NCBI RefSeq assembly: GCF_018130955.1
Contig: NZ_JAFCJM010000008.1
Span: 147,281 to 211,280, forward strand
DNA: 64,000 bases
Direction: 5' to 3'
Source of the DNA: Bradyrhizobium liaoningense
GTDB taxonomy: Bacteria; Pseudomonadota; Alphaproteobacteria; Rhizobiales; Xanthobacteraceae
Shown here: positions 25,603-35,806 of the stretch, piece after piece
Position numbering within the stretch: the first letter of the stretch is position 1
How the letters are laid out: every line of letters begins with the position of its first letter
Translations under genes and position numbers: made by a program
Notes under the pieces: model-generated
Databases searched by the model: none
Told to the model about the DNA's origin: nothing
What the model saw: only the letters and a program-made list of their open reading frames with translations

Positions 25603-28600
25603 CTATTCAGCCGCCACCATCTGCTGGGTTCGCCATTGCCCGAGCAGGGCGCGCAGCGAGGCTGGCTTCAGCGGCTTGTTCAGCACCGCGATCTTCTCCT
25701 CCCGCGCCGCCACCTGAACGGCTGGGCTGCGGTCGGCGGTGATCAGGATCGCAGGGATCGCCTCGCCGAACTTGCGACGGATGTCGCGGATGGCGGCGAT
25801 GCCGTTGCCGCGGTCGAGATGATAGTCGACCAAGAGGCCGGTGACAGGACGACCGGCGGCCTCGATGGCTGGGATCGCGGACTCGGGGTCGGCGACCGCA
25901 ATCACCTCGGCGTCCCAGGCCTTCAGCAGCGTGCGCATGCCGTCGAGGATTGCGGCGTCGTTCTCGATGCAGACGATCAGCGCGCCCGAGATCGGAGTGC
26001 GCGCGAGCGGCGTCGCACTCGTCACTGCGGCAGTGTGGGTCACCGCGCTGGCGGTCGGGACGGTGACGGAGAATACCGAGCCGCCGCCCGTATTGGCGTC
26101 GATGGCGATGCCGTGATTGAGCACGCGCGCCAGCCGCTCGACGATCGAGAGTCCGAGCCCGAGGCCGCGCGCGATCCGCGCGCCCTGCTCGAGGCGGTGA
26201 AACTCCTTGAAGATCTCGGCGCGCTTCACCACGGGAATGCCGACGCCGGTGTCGTAGACGCAGATCTTCAGGGACTCGCCATGGCGGCGGCAGCCGACCA
26301 GCACGCGTCCGCGCGGGGTGTACTTGATCGCGTTCGAGATCAGGTTCTGCAGCAGCCGCCGCAACAGCAGGCGGTCGGAGCGCACCGCCAGCGAGCACGG
26401 CATGAAGCTCAGCCGCAAGCCCTTGGCGCGCGCGATCGGCGCGAATTCGATCTCCAGCGAGCGCATGAGGTCGCCGACCCTGAAGCTCGTGATCGACGTC
26501 GTCATCGCGCCGGCGTCGAGCCGCGAAATGTCCAGGAGTGCGCCGAGGATTTCCTCGATCGCCTGCAGGGATTCGTCGATGTTCTCGACCAGCCGCGTCT
26601 CCTCGCCGCCGGCCTGGCGCTCGACGAGGCTCGTGACGTAGAGCCGCGCGGCGTTGAGCGGCTGGAGGATGTCGTGGCTTGCGGCGGCGAGGAAGCGCGT
26701 CTTGGAGATGTTGGCGTCTTCCGCGGTGCTTTTTGCCTGTGCCAGCTCCGAATTCAGGCGGGTCAATTCCTCGGTGCGGTCGCGCACGCGCTTTTCCAGC
26801 GTCGCATTGGCGCGCTCCAGCGCTTCGGCGGCTTCGAAGGACGGCGTGACGTCGGTGAAGGTGACGACGAAGCCGCCACCCGGCATCCGGTTGGTCAAGA
26901 CCTCGATCACCATATGGCGGTCGGGCAGGCGCTCCACATACGGCTCGCCTTCGGTGGTATAGGCAGCCAGCCGCCGCTTGACGGTCGCCTCGTGCTCGGT
27001 GGAGTCAGCCGGAGTGTGGGGCTCCATGAATTCGAGGATCTCGTGCAGCGGTGTGCCGAACTGGACGAGGTGCACGGGCACGCCGACGATCTCGCCGAAC
27101 TGCTGGTTGGAGCAGAGCAACTGGAAATCGGCGTCAAACACCGCGATGCCCTGACGCACATGGTTGAGAGCGGTCTGCAGGATTTCGCGGTTGAAATGCA
27201 GCGCCGCATGGGAATCGTCGAGCAGTTTCAGCGCGGCTTTCGCGGACACCGTCCGCTTGCGCAGCAACAGCGACATCACGAGACGTGAGGAGGCCGCGCC
27301 GATCGACGAGGCGATCAAATGTTCCGCATACTGGAGCAGCTCGAAATCTGCGGGCGCCGTGGGATCGAGCCGCGCATTGCGGCGCGCCGCAAAAGCCTCG
27401 AACGAATGCCGCGCGCGGTCTGGGCCGAGATACTGCGCCACCGTGCTCTGGATGTCGTGCACTGTGACGGTGGTGCGCCAGCGCCGGAAGCTCGGCGTGC
27501 TCGGGGCGAGCGTGTTGGGCACGAACAAATCGGCCTGCACCAGCTCGATTGAGGTCGGCGCGCGTGCCAGCGACAGCATGACATAGGTGAGGACGTTGAG
27601 CGACAGCGACCAGGCGACGCCATGCAGCAGCGGCGGCAAGTCGGCGCCGAACAGCGCCTGCGGCCGCAACGCCTCGATGCCGAGCGGCCCGTGCTGGAGC
27701 AGCAGGATTCCAGCCGTGGAGCTATCGAGGAAGCTCGGCACGAACAGCGTATACAGCCACACCGCAAAACCGACCAGCATGCCCCCGATGGCGCCACGCG
27801 CGGTGGCGCGCCGCCACAACAGCCCGCCGAAGAACGACGGCGCGAGCTGGGCGATTGCGGCAAAGGACAACAGGCCGATGGCCGCGAGCTGGGTGTTGCC
27901 GAGCGCGCGGTAGTACAAATAGGCCATCACCATGATGGCGAAGATCGCAAACCGTCGCGAGCGCAGCAGGAAGTCGCCAAAATCCTTGCCGCCGGTACGT
28001 CCCTCCGGCCGGCGCTGGAGCACCAGGGGCACGATGAGGTCGTTGGAGACCATGATCGAGAGCGCGACGCATTCCACGATCACCATCGCGGTCGCCGCCG
28101 ACAGTCCGCCGACGAAAATCGCGACGCTGAGCAGCTCGCTGCCGGCCTCCATGGGCAGCGCCAGCACATACATATCGGGATCGATGGCTCCGAACGGGAA
28201 GGTCACGAGACCCGCGAGCGCAATCGGAATCACGAACAGGTTGATGGCGACGAGATAGAGCGGGAACAGCCAGCGGGCGCGGCCGACCTCGGCGTCCGAC
28301 GAATTCTCCACGACGCTGACGTGGAACTGCCGCGGCAGCAGCATGATCGCGCAGAACGACAGCAGCGTCATGGTGAGGAAGTTGCCGATCGAGGGCGTGT
28401 AGTTGATTGCCCGCACTGCCTCCGGAGTCTTCATGGCGCGCTCGATCAGCTCGTGCGGCGAGAACATCCAGAAGGTGACGAAGGCGCCGGCTGCGAGGAA
28501 AGCGACCAGCTTCACGATCGATTCGGTGGCGATTGCGAGCATCAATCCATGCTGGTGCTCGGTGGCGTCGGTCTGCCTCGTGCCGAACAGCACGGCGAAG

Positions 28601-29112
28601 GCGGCCATCGTCAGCGTCACCATCAGCGCCATGTCGCCGACGATCGGGATGTGCGAGAAGGCCCGGTCCTCGCTCAAAATGGTTTCGAGCGAGGAGGCGA
28701 CGGCTTTGAGTTGGAGCGCGATATAGGGCACCGAGCCGATGATCGCGATCATCGCCACCGTTGCGGCCACCGCCTGGCTCTTGCCGTAGCGGGCGCCGAT
28801 GAAGTCGGCGATCGAGGTGATGTTCTGGGCCTTGGCGAGCTGGATGACCCGGCGCAGCACGCCGATGCCGACGGCGATCATCAGGACCGGGCCGATATAG
28901 ATCGCAAGGAAATCGGTCGAGGTGCGGGTGGCGAAGCCGACCGAACCGAAGAAGGTCCAGGACGTGCAGTAGATCGCGAGGGAGAGCGGGTAGATCAGGC
29001 CGGAGGCGCGGCCAGGTTTGGCCGGCGAGCGGCGGTCGCCATGGCTCGCCACCAGGAACAGGAAACCGATATAGCCGAAGGCGGCTGCGATCACGCCCCA
29101 GTCATGGAGCAT
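25603..29112 (-). CDS. Hybrid sensor histidine kinase with sodium/solute symporter-like sensor domain
   Basis: 1169 residues. The first about 500 residues form a 12-13-helix SSS-family (PutP-like) membrane domain. A linker and PAS-like region (about 640-750, with NHVRQGIAVFDADFQLLCSN) and a coiled coil follow. The HisKA/HATPase core carries phosphorylated His 813 in AAASHDILQPLNAARLY, an N box LISNAIKYTPRG, and glycine boxes DTGVGIP and GLGLGLSIV. A C-terminal receiver (about 1044-1160) has D1096 in LLVDYHLD. Related proteins include CrbS-type kinases governing acetate or alcohol use. No partner regulator is adjacent. Confidence 0.93.
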   Translation of the reverse strand: MLHDWGVIAAAFGYIGFLFLVASHGDRRSPAKPGRASGLIYPLSLAIYCTSWTFFGSVGFATRTSTDFLAIYIGPVLMIAVGIGVLRRVIQLAKAQNITSIADFIGARYGKSQAVAATVAMIAIIGSVPYIALQLKAVASSLETILSEDRAFSHIPIVGDMALMVTLTMAAFAVLFGTRQTDATEHQHGLMLAIATESIVKLVAFLAAGAFVTFWMFSPHELIERAMKTPEAVRAINYTPSIGNFLTMTLLSFCAIMLLPRQFHVSVVENSSDAEVGRARWLFPLYLVAINLFVIPIALAGLVTFPFGAIDPDMYVLALPMEAGSELLSVAIFVGGLSAATAMVIVECVALSIMVSNDLIVPLVLQRRPEGRTGGKDFGDFLLRSRRFAIFAIMVMAYLYYRALGNTQLAAIGLLSFAAIAQLAPSFFGGLLWRRATARGAIGGMLVGFAVWLYTLFVPSFLDSSTAGILLLQHGPLGIEALRPQALFGADLPPLLHGVAWSLSLNVLTYVMLSLARAPTSIELVQADLFVPNTLAPSTPSFRRWRTTVTVHDIQSTVAQYLGPDRARHSFEAFAARRNARLDPTAPADFELLQYAEHLIASSIGAASSRLVMSLLLRKRTVSAKAALKLLDDSHAALHFNREILQTALNHVRQGIAVFDADFQLLCSNQQFGEIVGVPVHLVQFGTPLHEILEFMEPHTPADSTEHEATVKRRLAAYTTEGEPYVERLPDRHMVIEVLTNRMPGGGFVVTFTDVTPSFEAAEALERANATLEKRVRDRTEELTRLNSELAQAKSTAEDANISKTRFLAAASHDILQPLNAARLYVTSLVERQAGGEETRLVENIDESLQAIEEILGALLDISRLDAGAMTTSITSFRVGDLMRSLEIEFAPIARAKGLRLSFMPCSLAVRSDRLLLRRLLQNLISNAIKYTPRGRVLVGCRRHGESLKICVYDTGVGIPVVKRAEIFKEFHRLEQGARIARGLGLGLSIVERLARVLNHGIAIDANTGGGSVFSVTVPTASAVTHTAAVTSATPLARTPISGALIVCIENDAAILDGMRTLLKAWDAEVIAVADPESAIPAIEAAGRPVTGLLVDYHLDRGNGIAAIRDIRRKFGEAIPAILITADRSPAVQVAAREEKIAVLNKPLKPASLRALLGQWRTQQMVAAE

Positions 29113-29266
29113 TGCGGCGGGCTCTCCCTGTGGGCGCCGGGTGGTCCGCGCCCGACCTCATTTTCGATAGCAAATCTAGCGCGTTGGCCTTCCGCAAGCG
29201 ACAGCCATTTTCCCGGGGATTTCAGGAACTGGCATCGTCGTTAAGCCGATCGAGAGAGTCCCCGTG

Positions 29267-29432
29267 TGGCATCCCCTCCCTGCCCCTCCCCCGCAAGGGG
29301 GGAGGGAACGGAGAGAGCATCGCTCGTTGAGGACGGACGGGCCACGCCTCAGAGACGCGCGGCAGATCGATGTGAGGCGAGCACAACTGTTTCGCTCCCT
29401 CCCCCCTTGCGGGGGAGGGTTGGGGAGAGGGG
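29267..29432. repeat. Long imperfect inverted repeat (family C-like)
   Basis: Arms around CCCTCCCCCGCAAGGGGGGAGGG (29286-29308) and the complementary stretch at 29397-29419 could fold into a long hairpin. It fills the gap between two genes transcribed leftward; no open frame is supported in 29113-29483. Confidence 0.65.
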
Positions 29433-29483
29433 TAGCCCCGGGGACAGTGTAGTTAGAACGCGCGCGAAGCGCAGCGCGGAGCT

Positions 29484-30713
29484 CTACTCCGCCGCCAGCG
29501 ACTTCTGCTTGAGCGGCAGGCCGAGGCGGTCCCAGACCTGGAGCAGGGCTTCGGCAAGCTGATCGATCAGGCCGTCGTCGTGATAGGGCGAGGGTGTGAT
29601 GCGCAGCCGCTCGGTGCCCTTGGCGACCGTCGGATAGTTGATCGGTTGGATATAGATGCCGTGCTCTTCGAGCAGCAGGTCGGAGGCCTGCTTGCACTTC
29701 TCGGGATCGCCGACGAACAGCGGCACGATGTGGGTGTCGTTCGACATCACCGGGAGACCGGCGGCATTGAGGATGGCCTTGACGCGGGCGGCGCGGTCCT
29801 GATGACGCTCACGCTCCCAGCTCGAGGTTTTCAGGTGCCTGATCGCAGCGGTTGCGGCCGAGCAGATCGCGGGCGGCAGCGCGGTCGTGAAGATGAAGCC
29901 CGGTGCGTAGGAGCGCACCGCGTCGATGATCTGGCCGTTGCCGGCGATATAGCCGCCGAGGCAGCCGAACGCTTTTGCCAGCGTGCCTTCGAGGACATCG
30001 ATGCGATGCATGACGCCGTCGCGCTCGGCGATGCCGCCGCCGCGCGGGCCGTACATGCCGACCGCGTGGACTTCGTCGACATAGGTCATCGCGCCGTATT
30101 TCTCGGCGAGATCACAGATCTTTGCCAGCGGGGCGACGTCGCCGTCCATGGAATAGAGGCTCTCGCAGGCGATCAGCTTGGGACGGTTGGGGCCGGCGGC
30201 CTTCAGCAGCTCTTCGAGATGGGCGAGATCGTTGTGGCGGAACACGATCCGCTCGGCGCCCGACTGGCGGATGCCCTCGATCATCGAATTGTGGTTCAGC
30301 TCGTCCGACAGGATCAGGCAATTCGGAATCAGTTTTGCGATGGTCGCAATGCCGGTCTGGTTCGAGACGTAGCCGGAGGTGAACAGCAGCGCGGCTTCCT
30401 TGCCATGGAGGTCGGCGAGCTCGGCCTCGAGCTGCACCAGCGGGTGATGGGTGCCGGCGATGTTGCGCGTGCCGCCTGCGCCGGTGCCGACGCGGGTCGC
30501 GGTCTCGACCATGGCGCCGACCACCTTCGGGTGCTGGCCCATGCCGAGATAGTCGTTGGAGCACCAGATCACGACATCGCGCTTGCCCTTCGGCGAGTGC
30601 CAGACCGCATGCGGGAACCGGCCGGCCGTGCGCTCCAGATCGGCGAATACGCGATAGCGGCGCTCGGCATGGAGGCGATCGAGGGCGGTATCGAAAAACT
30701 GGTTGTAATTCAT
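29484..30713 (-). CDS. hemA: 5-aminolevulinate synthase
   Basis: 409 residues, the first enzyme of heme synthesis by the C4 (Shemin) pathway: glycine plus succinyl-CoA to 5-aminolevulinate, with PLP. The glycine-rich motif [18 protein letters not shown]213 in [12 protein letters not shown] and PLP lysine K247 in [16 protein letters not shown] are present. The length is normal for alphaproteobacterial ALAS. The 225-bp upstream region holds a TTGAT-N4-ATCAA box at 30851 and a palindrome at 30758. In B. japonicum, hemA is known to be oxygen-controlled. Confidence 0.98.
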   Translation of the reverse strand: MNYNQFFDTALDRLHAERRYRVFADLERTAGRFPHAVWHSPKGKRDVVIWCSNDYLGMGQHPKVVGAMVETATRVGTGAGGTRNIAGTHHPLVQLEAELADLHGKEAALLFTSGYVSNQTGIATIAKLIPNCLILSDELNHNSMIEGIRQSGAERIVFRHNDLAHLEELLKAAGPNRPKLIACESLYSMDGDVAPLAKICDLAEKYGAMTYVDEVHAVGMYGPRGGGIAERDGVMHRIDVLEGTLAKAFGCLGGYIAGNGQIIDAVRSYAPGFIFTTALPPAICSAATAAIRHLKTSSWERERHQDRAARVKAILNAAGLPVMSNDTHIVPLFVGDPEKCKQASDLLLEEHGIYIQPINYPTVAKGTERLRITPSPYHDDGLIDQLAEALLQVWDRLGLPLKQKSLAAE

Positions 30714-30757
30714 CGGTATACCCAGTGCGGAACCTGACCGGAGTGGCGGACCATTCT

Positions 30758-30778
30758 TTAGAGCTTTTCCAGCTCTAA
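30758..30778. promoter_or_regulatory. Palindrome in the hemA leader
   Basis: Arms TTAGAGCT and AGCTCTAA around a 5-base spacer (TTTCC in plus-strand reading), 44 bp before the hemA start. It may be a protein site or an RNA hairpin in the leader. It faintly resembles an Irr-type iron control element but differs in spacing. Confidence 0.45.
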
Positions 30779-30850
30779 TGTCTATGCGCTATCCCACATT
30801 TGGACATGGGCTGCATTTGGTCAAAATGCCCTATCCGGGTGGGGCGCTGA

Positions 30851-30864
30851 TTGATCCCGATCAA
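30851..30864. promoter_or_regulatory. FixK/FNR-type box upstream of hemA
   Basis: TTGATCCCGATCAA is a perfect TTGAT-N4-ATCAA palindrome, matching the FixK2/FNR consensus, 138 bp upstream of the hemA ATG and 76 bp downstream of the MBL gene stop. A start about 41 bp beyond the box centre would give a leader of about 100 nt. Confidence 0.75.
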
Positions 30865-30939
30865 CCTTTTGAACCGGTCTAAGCAGCCGGCTGCGACCGG
30901 CCAGGCCGGCCTCGGTCCGCTTGCGGGGCAAGGTAAGGT

Positions 30940-32001
30940 TCAGGTCGTCCTGAACTGGAGCACGCCGTCCTTGGTCTCGGCGGTCAGTCGTCCCTCGACC
31001 AGCATGTAGTTGACATGGGCGACCAGTTCGCCGGCGGCAAAACCCATCTGGTGCTCGTCCAGCACGTGCTTGTGGAACACGACCGGGACCAGATCCTTCG
31101 AGGTCTGCGGCACCTCGCGGCAGGCCTCTGCGATCAGCCGGCAGCGGTCCTCGTGGTGGTCGGCGAGCTGCTTGATGCGGGTCTTCAGGCCGTAGAACGG
31201 CACGCCATGGCCGGGCAGCACCAGCACGTCATAGGGCAGCGTGGTGGTGAGGCTCGCAAGCGAGGCCAGATATTCGCCGAGCGAGTTCTGCTCGGGCTCG
31301 ACCGCCCACACGCTGACGTTCGGCGAGATCTTGCTCAGCACCTGGTCGGCGGACAGGAACAGCTTGTCGTCGGCGCAATACAGCATCACCTGGTCGAGCG
31401 CGTGTCCGCCGCCGGTGATCACCTTGAAGCGGCGCGTGCCGATCACGACGTCGTCGCCATGCGAGATGCGGTGATAGGACGGCGGCAGCACCGAGACGCG
31501 CTTCAGATAATCCTGGCCGCGGCCGAGCAGCTTTTCGGTGAGCGACTCGTCCATGCCGTGGCGGCGGAAGAACAGCCGCTGCGCGTTGCGGCGCTCTTCG
31601 GTGCCGCGGTTCTGGTGATAGACCGATTGCAGATACTCGACCTGCGACATCTGGAGCGGGCAGTTGAACCGCTCGACGATCCAGCCGGCGAGGCCGACGT
31701 GATCGGGATGGGAATGGGTGACGATGAGCCGCGAGATGTGGACGCCCTTGAGCGGCCCATCGAACAGTTTTGTCCAGGCCTCGATCGTCTCCTCATTGCC
31801 GAAGCCGGAATCCACCATGGCCCAGCCGTCGCCGTCGGCGAGCAGGTAGATGTTCACATGGTTGAGGCGGAACGGCAGCTTGAGCCGCACCCAGAGGACG
31901 CCGGGCCGCACCTCCACGACCTCTTCGGGGCCGGGATGCTGTTCCCAGGTGTAGCGCAGGGCCTCGGCCGAGGACTGCGCGGTGTCGGTTTTCGAATGCA
32001 T
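30940..32001 (-). CDS. MBL-fold metallo-hydrolase
   Basis: 353 residues. The metallo-beta-lactamase metal motif is HSHPDH (THSHPDHVGLAGW), with further ligands in TGGGHALDQVMLYCADDKLFLSADQVL and LPGHGVPFYG. The C-terminal about 90 residues form the helical extension of the glyoxalase II-like RNase Z/hydrolase group (LADHHEDRCRLI). The substrate is not predictable. It lies upstream of hemA on the same strand, but the FixK box between them suggests separate transcription. Confidence 0.88.
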   Translation of the reverse strand: MHSKTDTAQSSAEALRYTWEQHPGPEEVVEVRPGVLWVRLKLPFRLNHVNIYLLADGDGWAMVDSGFGNEETIEAWTKLFDGPLKGVHISRLIVTHSHPDHVGLAGWIVERFNCPLQMSQVEYLQSVYHQNRGTEERRNAQRLFFRRHGMDESLTEKLLGRGQDYLKRVSVLPPSYHRISHGDDVVIGTRRFKVITGGGHALDQVMLYCADDKLFLSADQVLSKISPNVSVWAVEPEQNSLGEYLASLASLTTTLPYDVLVLPGHGVPFYGLKTRIKQLADHHEDRCRLIAEACREVPQTSKDLVPVVFHKHVLDEHQMGFAAGELVAHVNYMLVEGRLTAETKDGVLQFRTT

Positions 32002-32075
32002 GGCCTATCGGTACCCGCACAGGGGGCGGGACGCCAGCCGAAAAACGAACCGGGAAGCCCCGGCATACCCGTCAT

Positions 32076-32216
32076 TCCGGGCTTCGGCATGTGGTCATTC
32101 CGGGGCGCGCGATAAGCGCGAACCTCAGATGCGCAGTTGCGCATCGGGGAATCCGGAGATTGTTGCGCGAGATTCCGGGTTCGGTGCTGTCGCACCGCCC
32201 CGGAATGACGGAGGAG
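32076..32216. repeat. Intergenic inverted repeat
   Basis: GGTCATTCCGGGGCG near the left end and CGCCCCGGAATGAC at the right form a long stem with inner palindromes (CGCGATAAGCGCG, GATGCGCAGTTGCGCATC). It lies between two leftward genes and contains no gene. Confidence 0.7.
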
Positions 32217-32221
32217 GCGGC

Positions 32222-34366
32222 TCAAGCCGCGCGGATGTTGCCGAGGAACGCGTCGATCTCCGAGCGCAGCACGTCGGCCTCGCGGCGGAGCGCGTCGGAG
32301 GCGGTCAGCACTTCGGTGGCCGCGGCGCCCGCTTCCGCTGACGCGGTGGAGACGCCGACGATGTTGCTGGAGACTTCGCTGGTGCCCCCCGCAGCATGCT
32401 GGATGTTGCGTGCGATTTCGCGGGTGGCAGCACCCTGTTCCTCGACCGCGGCGGCAATTGCCGTCGTCACGTTGTTGATCTCGCCGATGGTCTGGCCGAT
32501 GCCCCTGATGGCGCCGACCGCCGAGGTCGTGACCTGCTGCATGCTGACGATCTGGGTGCGGATCTCTTCCGTTGCCTTCGCGGTCTGGCTCGCGAGGCTC
32601 TTCACCTCGGAGGCGACCACCGCGAAGCCGCGGCCGGCTTCGCCCGCGCGCGCCGCCTCGATGGTGGCGTTGAGCGCGAGCAGGTTGGTCTGCGAGGCGA
32701 TGGTCTGGATGAGATCGACGACGACGCTGATGCGGCTCGCGCTGTCGGCAAGCCCCTGGACGGTGGCATCCGTCGCGCCGGCCTCGTCGACCGCCTTCTT
32801 GGCGATCTCCGCCGAGGTGACGACCTGACGGCTGATCTCGGCGATCGAGGACGACAATTGCTCGGTACCGGCCGACACGGTCTGCACGTTGACCGAGGTT
32901 TCTTCCGCGGCCGACGCCACCGCGTTCACCAGCGCGTTGGACTGGTCGGCGGTCGTGGACATGCTCTGCGCGGTCGCCTGCATCGAGTTGGCCGATTGCG
33001 ACAGGCTGTCGAGTGCGCCGCGCACCGTGCCTTCGAACGAGGCGATCTGGGCCTCCATGCGCGAGGCGCGTTCGGCCTTGGCGATGCGGTCCTTGTCCTG
33101 CTCGCCCGACAGCGCGCGCGCCTCGATCATGCTCTCGCGGAACACTTGCAGCGTATCCGCCATGGCGCCGATTTCGTCTTGATGCCTGGAGCGGAAGATC
33201 TCGGTGTCGAGATCGCCGGCCGACAGCACCTGCATCGAGCGCTGCAGGCCGCTGATGCGGCGCAGGATGTTGCGCCCGACATAGAGCCAGACGAACAGCG
33301 CCGAGCCGATCAGGGTCAGCGCGCCGAGGCCCACCATGACCGTGGTGGCGAGCGAAATTTCCTGTCGCGCCTCGAAGGTCGAGGCATTGGTTTCCTTCTG
33401 CACGCCGTCGACGAGCTGCTGCACGCTGATGCCGAGGCCGACATTGAGCTTGCGCGCCTCATCCAGAATAGTCTGGCCGTAGTCGATCGAGTCGAGTTCC
33501 TTTTCGCGCAGGCTGAACACACCGGTCTTGCCGCTGCCGAGCGCGAGCAGCTTGTCGGCAGAATCGCGCAGCATCTTCATGCCCTGCGTCTCGGGCAGCA
33601 GGTCGAGGTTGGAGCGCAGGCGACCCTGCGCCGTCTTGAAGCCCTTCTGGATGTCGTCGAGCTTGTCGGTGGTGTTCGCCGAGAGCGCTGCGCTCATGTC
33701 GGCGGCCGCGAGGTTGCCGCTGGCAACGACATTGCCGAGCTGGCCGACGGTCTGCGCCGCGTCGGAGGCGTCGCTGGCCGAGGAATCGGCCGAGGCGAGA
33801 ATGGCGTTGACCTGTGTCTGCGCGTTCAGCATCGCGGGGCTCGCGGCGCCGACGAAATCGTTCTGCGCCTTGCGCAGCGCGTCATACTGCTTGTCGTGAA
33901 GGGCTGCGATCTCGAGCCGCTCGCGTGCGGCCTTGGCGAGGCTCTGCGCTGCCTCGTTGATCGCCTTCATGGTTTCGCTGAGGCCGGAGACGACAGTCTT
34001 GTCGGCGCCGAGCTCGATGATCTCGCCGAGCTTCTGCTGGGTCTGCTGCTGCAATTCCTGGAGCTTCTTGGTGCGCTCGTTCAGCGCTTCCTCGGTCGGG
34101 GCTGCGAGCAGGGCCGGGCCCTGCGCGGCGAGGCTCGCGCTGAGCGCCGACAATTGCAGGCTTGCGGACAGGCGCGGGATGTCGCGTCCGCTCAGATCGA
34201 CCATGCGGCCGCCGAGATTTTGCAGCACGAGGCTGGCGCCGGCCGAGATCACGAGGCCCATGGCGGCGATGACCGCGAAAGCCGCGAACAGGCTGCCTCT
34301 GACGCCCCACTTCGGCAACGAGATGCGAGGAAGCCTGAATTTGCCCATGCTCAAGCGGATTGCCAT
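32222..34366 (-). CDS. Methyl-accepting chemotaxis protein
   Basis: 714 residues. An N-terminal membrane helix (about 22-46), a large periplasmic helical region to about residue 345, a second membrane helix (about 345-365), a HAMP domain ([24 protein letters not shown], to about 420) and a C-terminal MCP signalling domain. The hairpin tip is [35 protein letters not shown]. No cytoplasmic methylation sequence such as a C-terminal pentapeptide is obvious. The ligand is unknown. It is monocistronic, with GGGGG before the start. Confidence 0.94.
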   Translation of the reverse strand: MAIRLSMGKFRLPRISLPKWGVRGSLFAAFAVIAAMGLVISAGASLVLQNLGGRMVDLSGRDIPRLSASLQLSALSASLAAQGPALLAAPTEEALNERTKKLQELQQQTQQKLGEIIELGADKTVVSGLSETMKAINEAAQSLAKAARERLEIAALHDKQYDALRKAQNDFVGAASPAMLNAQTQVNAILASADSSASDASDAAQTVGQLGNVVASGNLAAADMSAALSANTTDKLDDIQKGFKTAQGRLRSNLDLLPETQGMKMLRDSADKLLALGSGKTGVFSLREKELDSIDYGQTILDEARKLNVGLGISVQQLVDGVQKETNASTFEARQEISLATTVMVGLGALTLIGSALFVWLYVGRNILRRISGLQRSMQVLSAGDLDTEIFRSRHQDEIGAMADTLQVFRESMIEARALSGEQDKDRIAKAERASRMEAQIASFEGTVRGALDSLSQSANSMQATAQSMSTTADQSNALVNAVASAAEETSVNVQTVSAGTEQLSSSIAEISRQVVTSAEIAKKAVDEAGATDATVQGLADSASRISVVVDLIQTIASQTNLLALNATIEAARAGEAGRGFAVVASEVKSLASQTAKATEEIRTQIVSMQQVTTSAVGAIRGIGQTIGEINNVTTAIAAAVEEQGAATREIARNIQHAAGGTSEVSSNIVGVSTASAEAGAAATEVLTASDALRREADVLRSEIDAFLGNIRAA

Positions 34367-34469
34367 CTGAATTCCCCCAACGCGCTACTTTATGTTTGCG
34401 AGCGGCAGTATCAGCGGAGCCAGTTAAAAAATCGCAAGTGATGCAATTGCTTGGGTACTTTCCATGCGA

Positions 34470-34504
34470 CGAAAAAAGAAAGGGCCGGCAAAGCTGCCGG
34501 CCCT
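34470..34504 (-). terminator. Terminator after the outer-membrane protein gene
   Basis: On the minus strand, the stem AGGGCCGGCA...TGCCGGCCCT (loop 4) is followed by TTCTTTTTTC, starting 29 bp beyond the stop codon of the gene at 34533-35264. Confidence 0.85.
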
Positions 34505-34532
34505 TCGTCACGAGACGGGATGTGGTTAGCGA

Positions 34533-35264
34533 TCAGTAACGGGCGACGACCGGGCCGCCCCAGTTGAAGCGGTAGTTGACGCCCGCCTTCACGGTGTGGT
34601 CGTCGGTGGTGAAGCTGCCGGCCGGCACCATGGCCAGCGGCGCGGTGAAGTTGGCCTTGCCGAAGTTGTAGTACTGGTACTCCGCCTTGGCCGACCAGTT
34701 CGGGGCGAACATGTATTCGATGCCGGCGCCGACGGTGTAGCCGTCGCGGTGGTTGCCGTTGATGGCGAAGGGCACTCCGACGCCGCCGAGCGTTACGCTC
34801 TCGTTGTTGTCGGAATAGGCGTAGCCACCCTTCACATAGAGCAGGCCGGGACCCCAGGTGTAGCCGACGCGGCCTGTGATCGAGCCGAGGCCGCGCTGAT
34901 TGTTGGTGTAGACGTAGCCGCCGGGGAACACCGCGCCGACGCTGCCGGAGAGCCAGGAATACTGGCCTTCGACACCGACCACCCAGTTCGGGTTGAACTG
35001 CCAGTCGGCGCCGACCTGCAAGCCGCCGAGGAAACGGCCGTTGCCGTTGTTGCCGGTGGTCAGGCCGCTGAAATTGCTGTCGCTCGAGAAGGCGCCGCCG
35101 AGATGCGCACCGAGATAGAAGCCGGTCCAGTTATAGAGCGGCGCGGCATAGGCGGGCGCAGGCTGCTGCTTGTAATAGGAACGGTTGCCGAGGTCGGCAC
35201 CGAGGGCGGGGGCGGCCGCGCTCAAGGCGAGCAGCGCAACGGTCGCGAACAGGATCTTCTTCAT
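34533..35264 (-). CDS. Outer-membrane beta-barrel protein (Omp31/opacity-like porin)
   Basis: 243 residues. A signal peptide (MKKILFATVALLALSAAAPALGA) precedes the typical rhizobial small barrel: YNWTGFYLGAHLGGAF, alternating hydrophobic strands, GGLQVGADWQFNPNWVVGVEGQYSW, VGYTWGPGLLYVKGGYAY, YMFAPNWSAKAEYQYYNFG, and a terminal aromatic, GPVVARY. The start at MKKIL is set by GGAGTAAAGACG upstream. It is probably abundant, with a strong terminator downstream. Its function in the outer membrane is unknown. Confidence 0.92.
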   Translation of the reverse strand: MKKILFATVALLALSAAAPALGADLGNRSYYKQQPAPAYAAPLYNWTGFYLGAHLGGAFSSDSNFSGLTTGNNGNGRFLGGLQVGADWQFNPNWVVGVEGQYSWLSGSVGAVFPGGYVYTNNQRGLGSITGRVGYTWGPGLLYVKGGYAYSDNNESVTLGGVGVPFAINGNHRDGYTVGAGIEYMFAPNWSAKAEYQYYNFGKANFTAPLAMVPAGSFTTDDHTVKAGVNYRFNWGGPVVARY

Positions 35265-35485
35265 CGTCTTTACTCCAACACTCAAACCCGGCAGGCGCGC
35301 CTCTGGCGCCGTCGTTGGTTACGCAGATAGCGGGCTTTCGACGAAAATGCTGTCACTCCCGTGGCACAGCGGTCGGTAACTTAACTTATTGGCTGGTAAA
35401 TGCTTTTCGTGCCTAACGGCAGGTAAAGAAAGGCTGAAGGAAGGGTTAAATTGGCGCAGCTCGGGCCGTCCCGCGCAAGGCGTCG

Positions 35486-35806
35486 TTAACCAAGGCGGCG
35501 GCGCACCTCCTCGCGCATCTGCTCGCGAAACGCGGCGCGGCGGGCGGGCCGGTCCTTCTCGTGGATGGTATGGCGGTCGAATACGTTGAAGCTGTCCATG
35601 ATCGGATAGCGGTCGCTGGCCATCGCAAGCACGCGGAGCACCTCGGTCGCCGCCGCGGTCGTACCCTTCACCTCCCAGCGCCGGATCGTGTCCGCGCCAC
35701 CGGTCGCCGGCAATCCGCACAGCTTCGCCATGTCGGCGGCCGTCAGCTTCCTGCCGATGGCGTCGGAGAGGTCGGCGCGCAGTTGCTTCAGCTCAGGTCC
35801 GGTCAT
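35486..35806 (-). CDS. Small helix-turn-helix protein
   Basis: 106 residues. The N-terminal half (LKQLRADLSDAIGRKLTAADMAKLCGLPATGGADTIRRWEVKGTTAAATEVLRVLAMA) has the spacing of an XRE-like HTH with a recognition helix around DTIRRWE. The rest is basic (KDRPARRAAFREQMREEVRRRLG). It is probably a DNA-binding protein or a phage-style regulator remnant; no partner gene is evident. AGGTGA precedes the chosen ATG. Confidence 0.72.
   Translation of the reverse strand: MTGPELKQLRADLSDAIGRKLTAADMAKLCGLPATGGADTIRRWEVKGTTAAATEVLRVLAMASDRYPIMDSFNVFDRHTIHEKDRPARRAAFREQMREEVRRRLG

Noticed and set aside
25489..27288. Plus-strand open frame of about 600 codons opposite the hybrid kinase
   Set aside because: It is antisense to intact kinase domains and lacks any recognisable domain or ribosome binding site.
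32396..34441. Long plus-strand open frame of 681 codons opposite the chemotaxis receptor
   Set aside because: It is a high-GC antisense shadow of a well-supported receptor. Its composition is histidine-, arginine- and leucine-rich with no domain.
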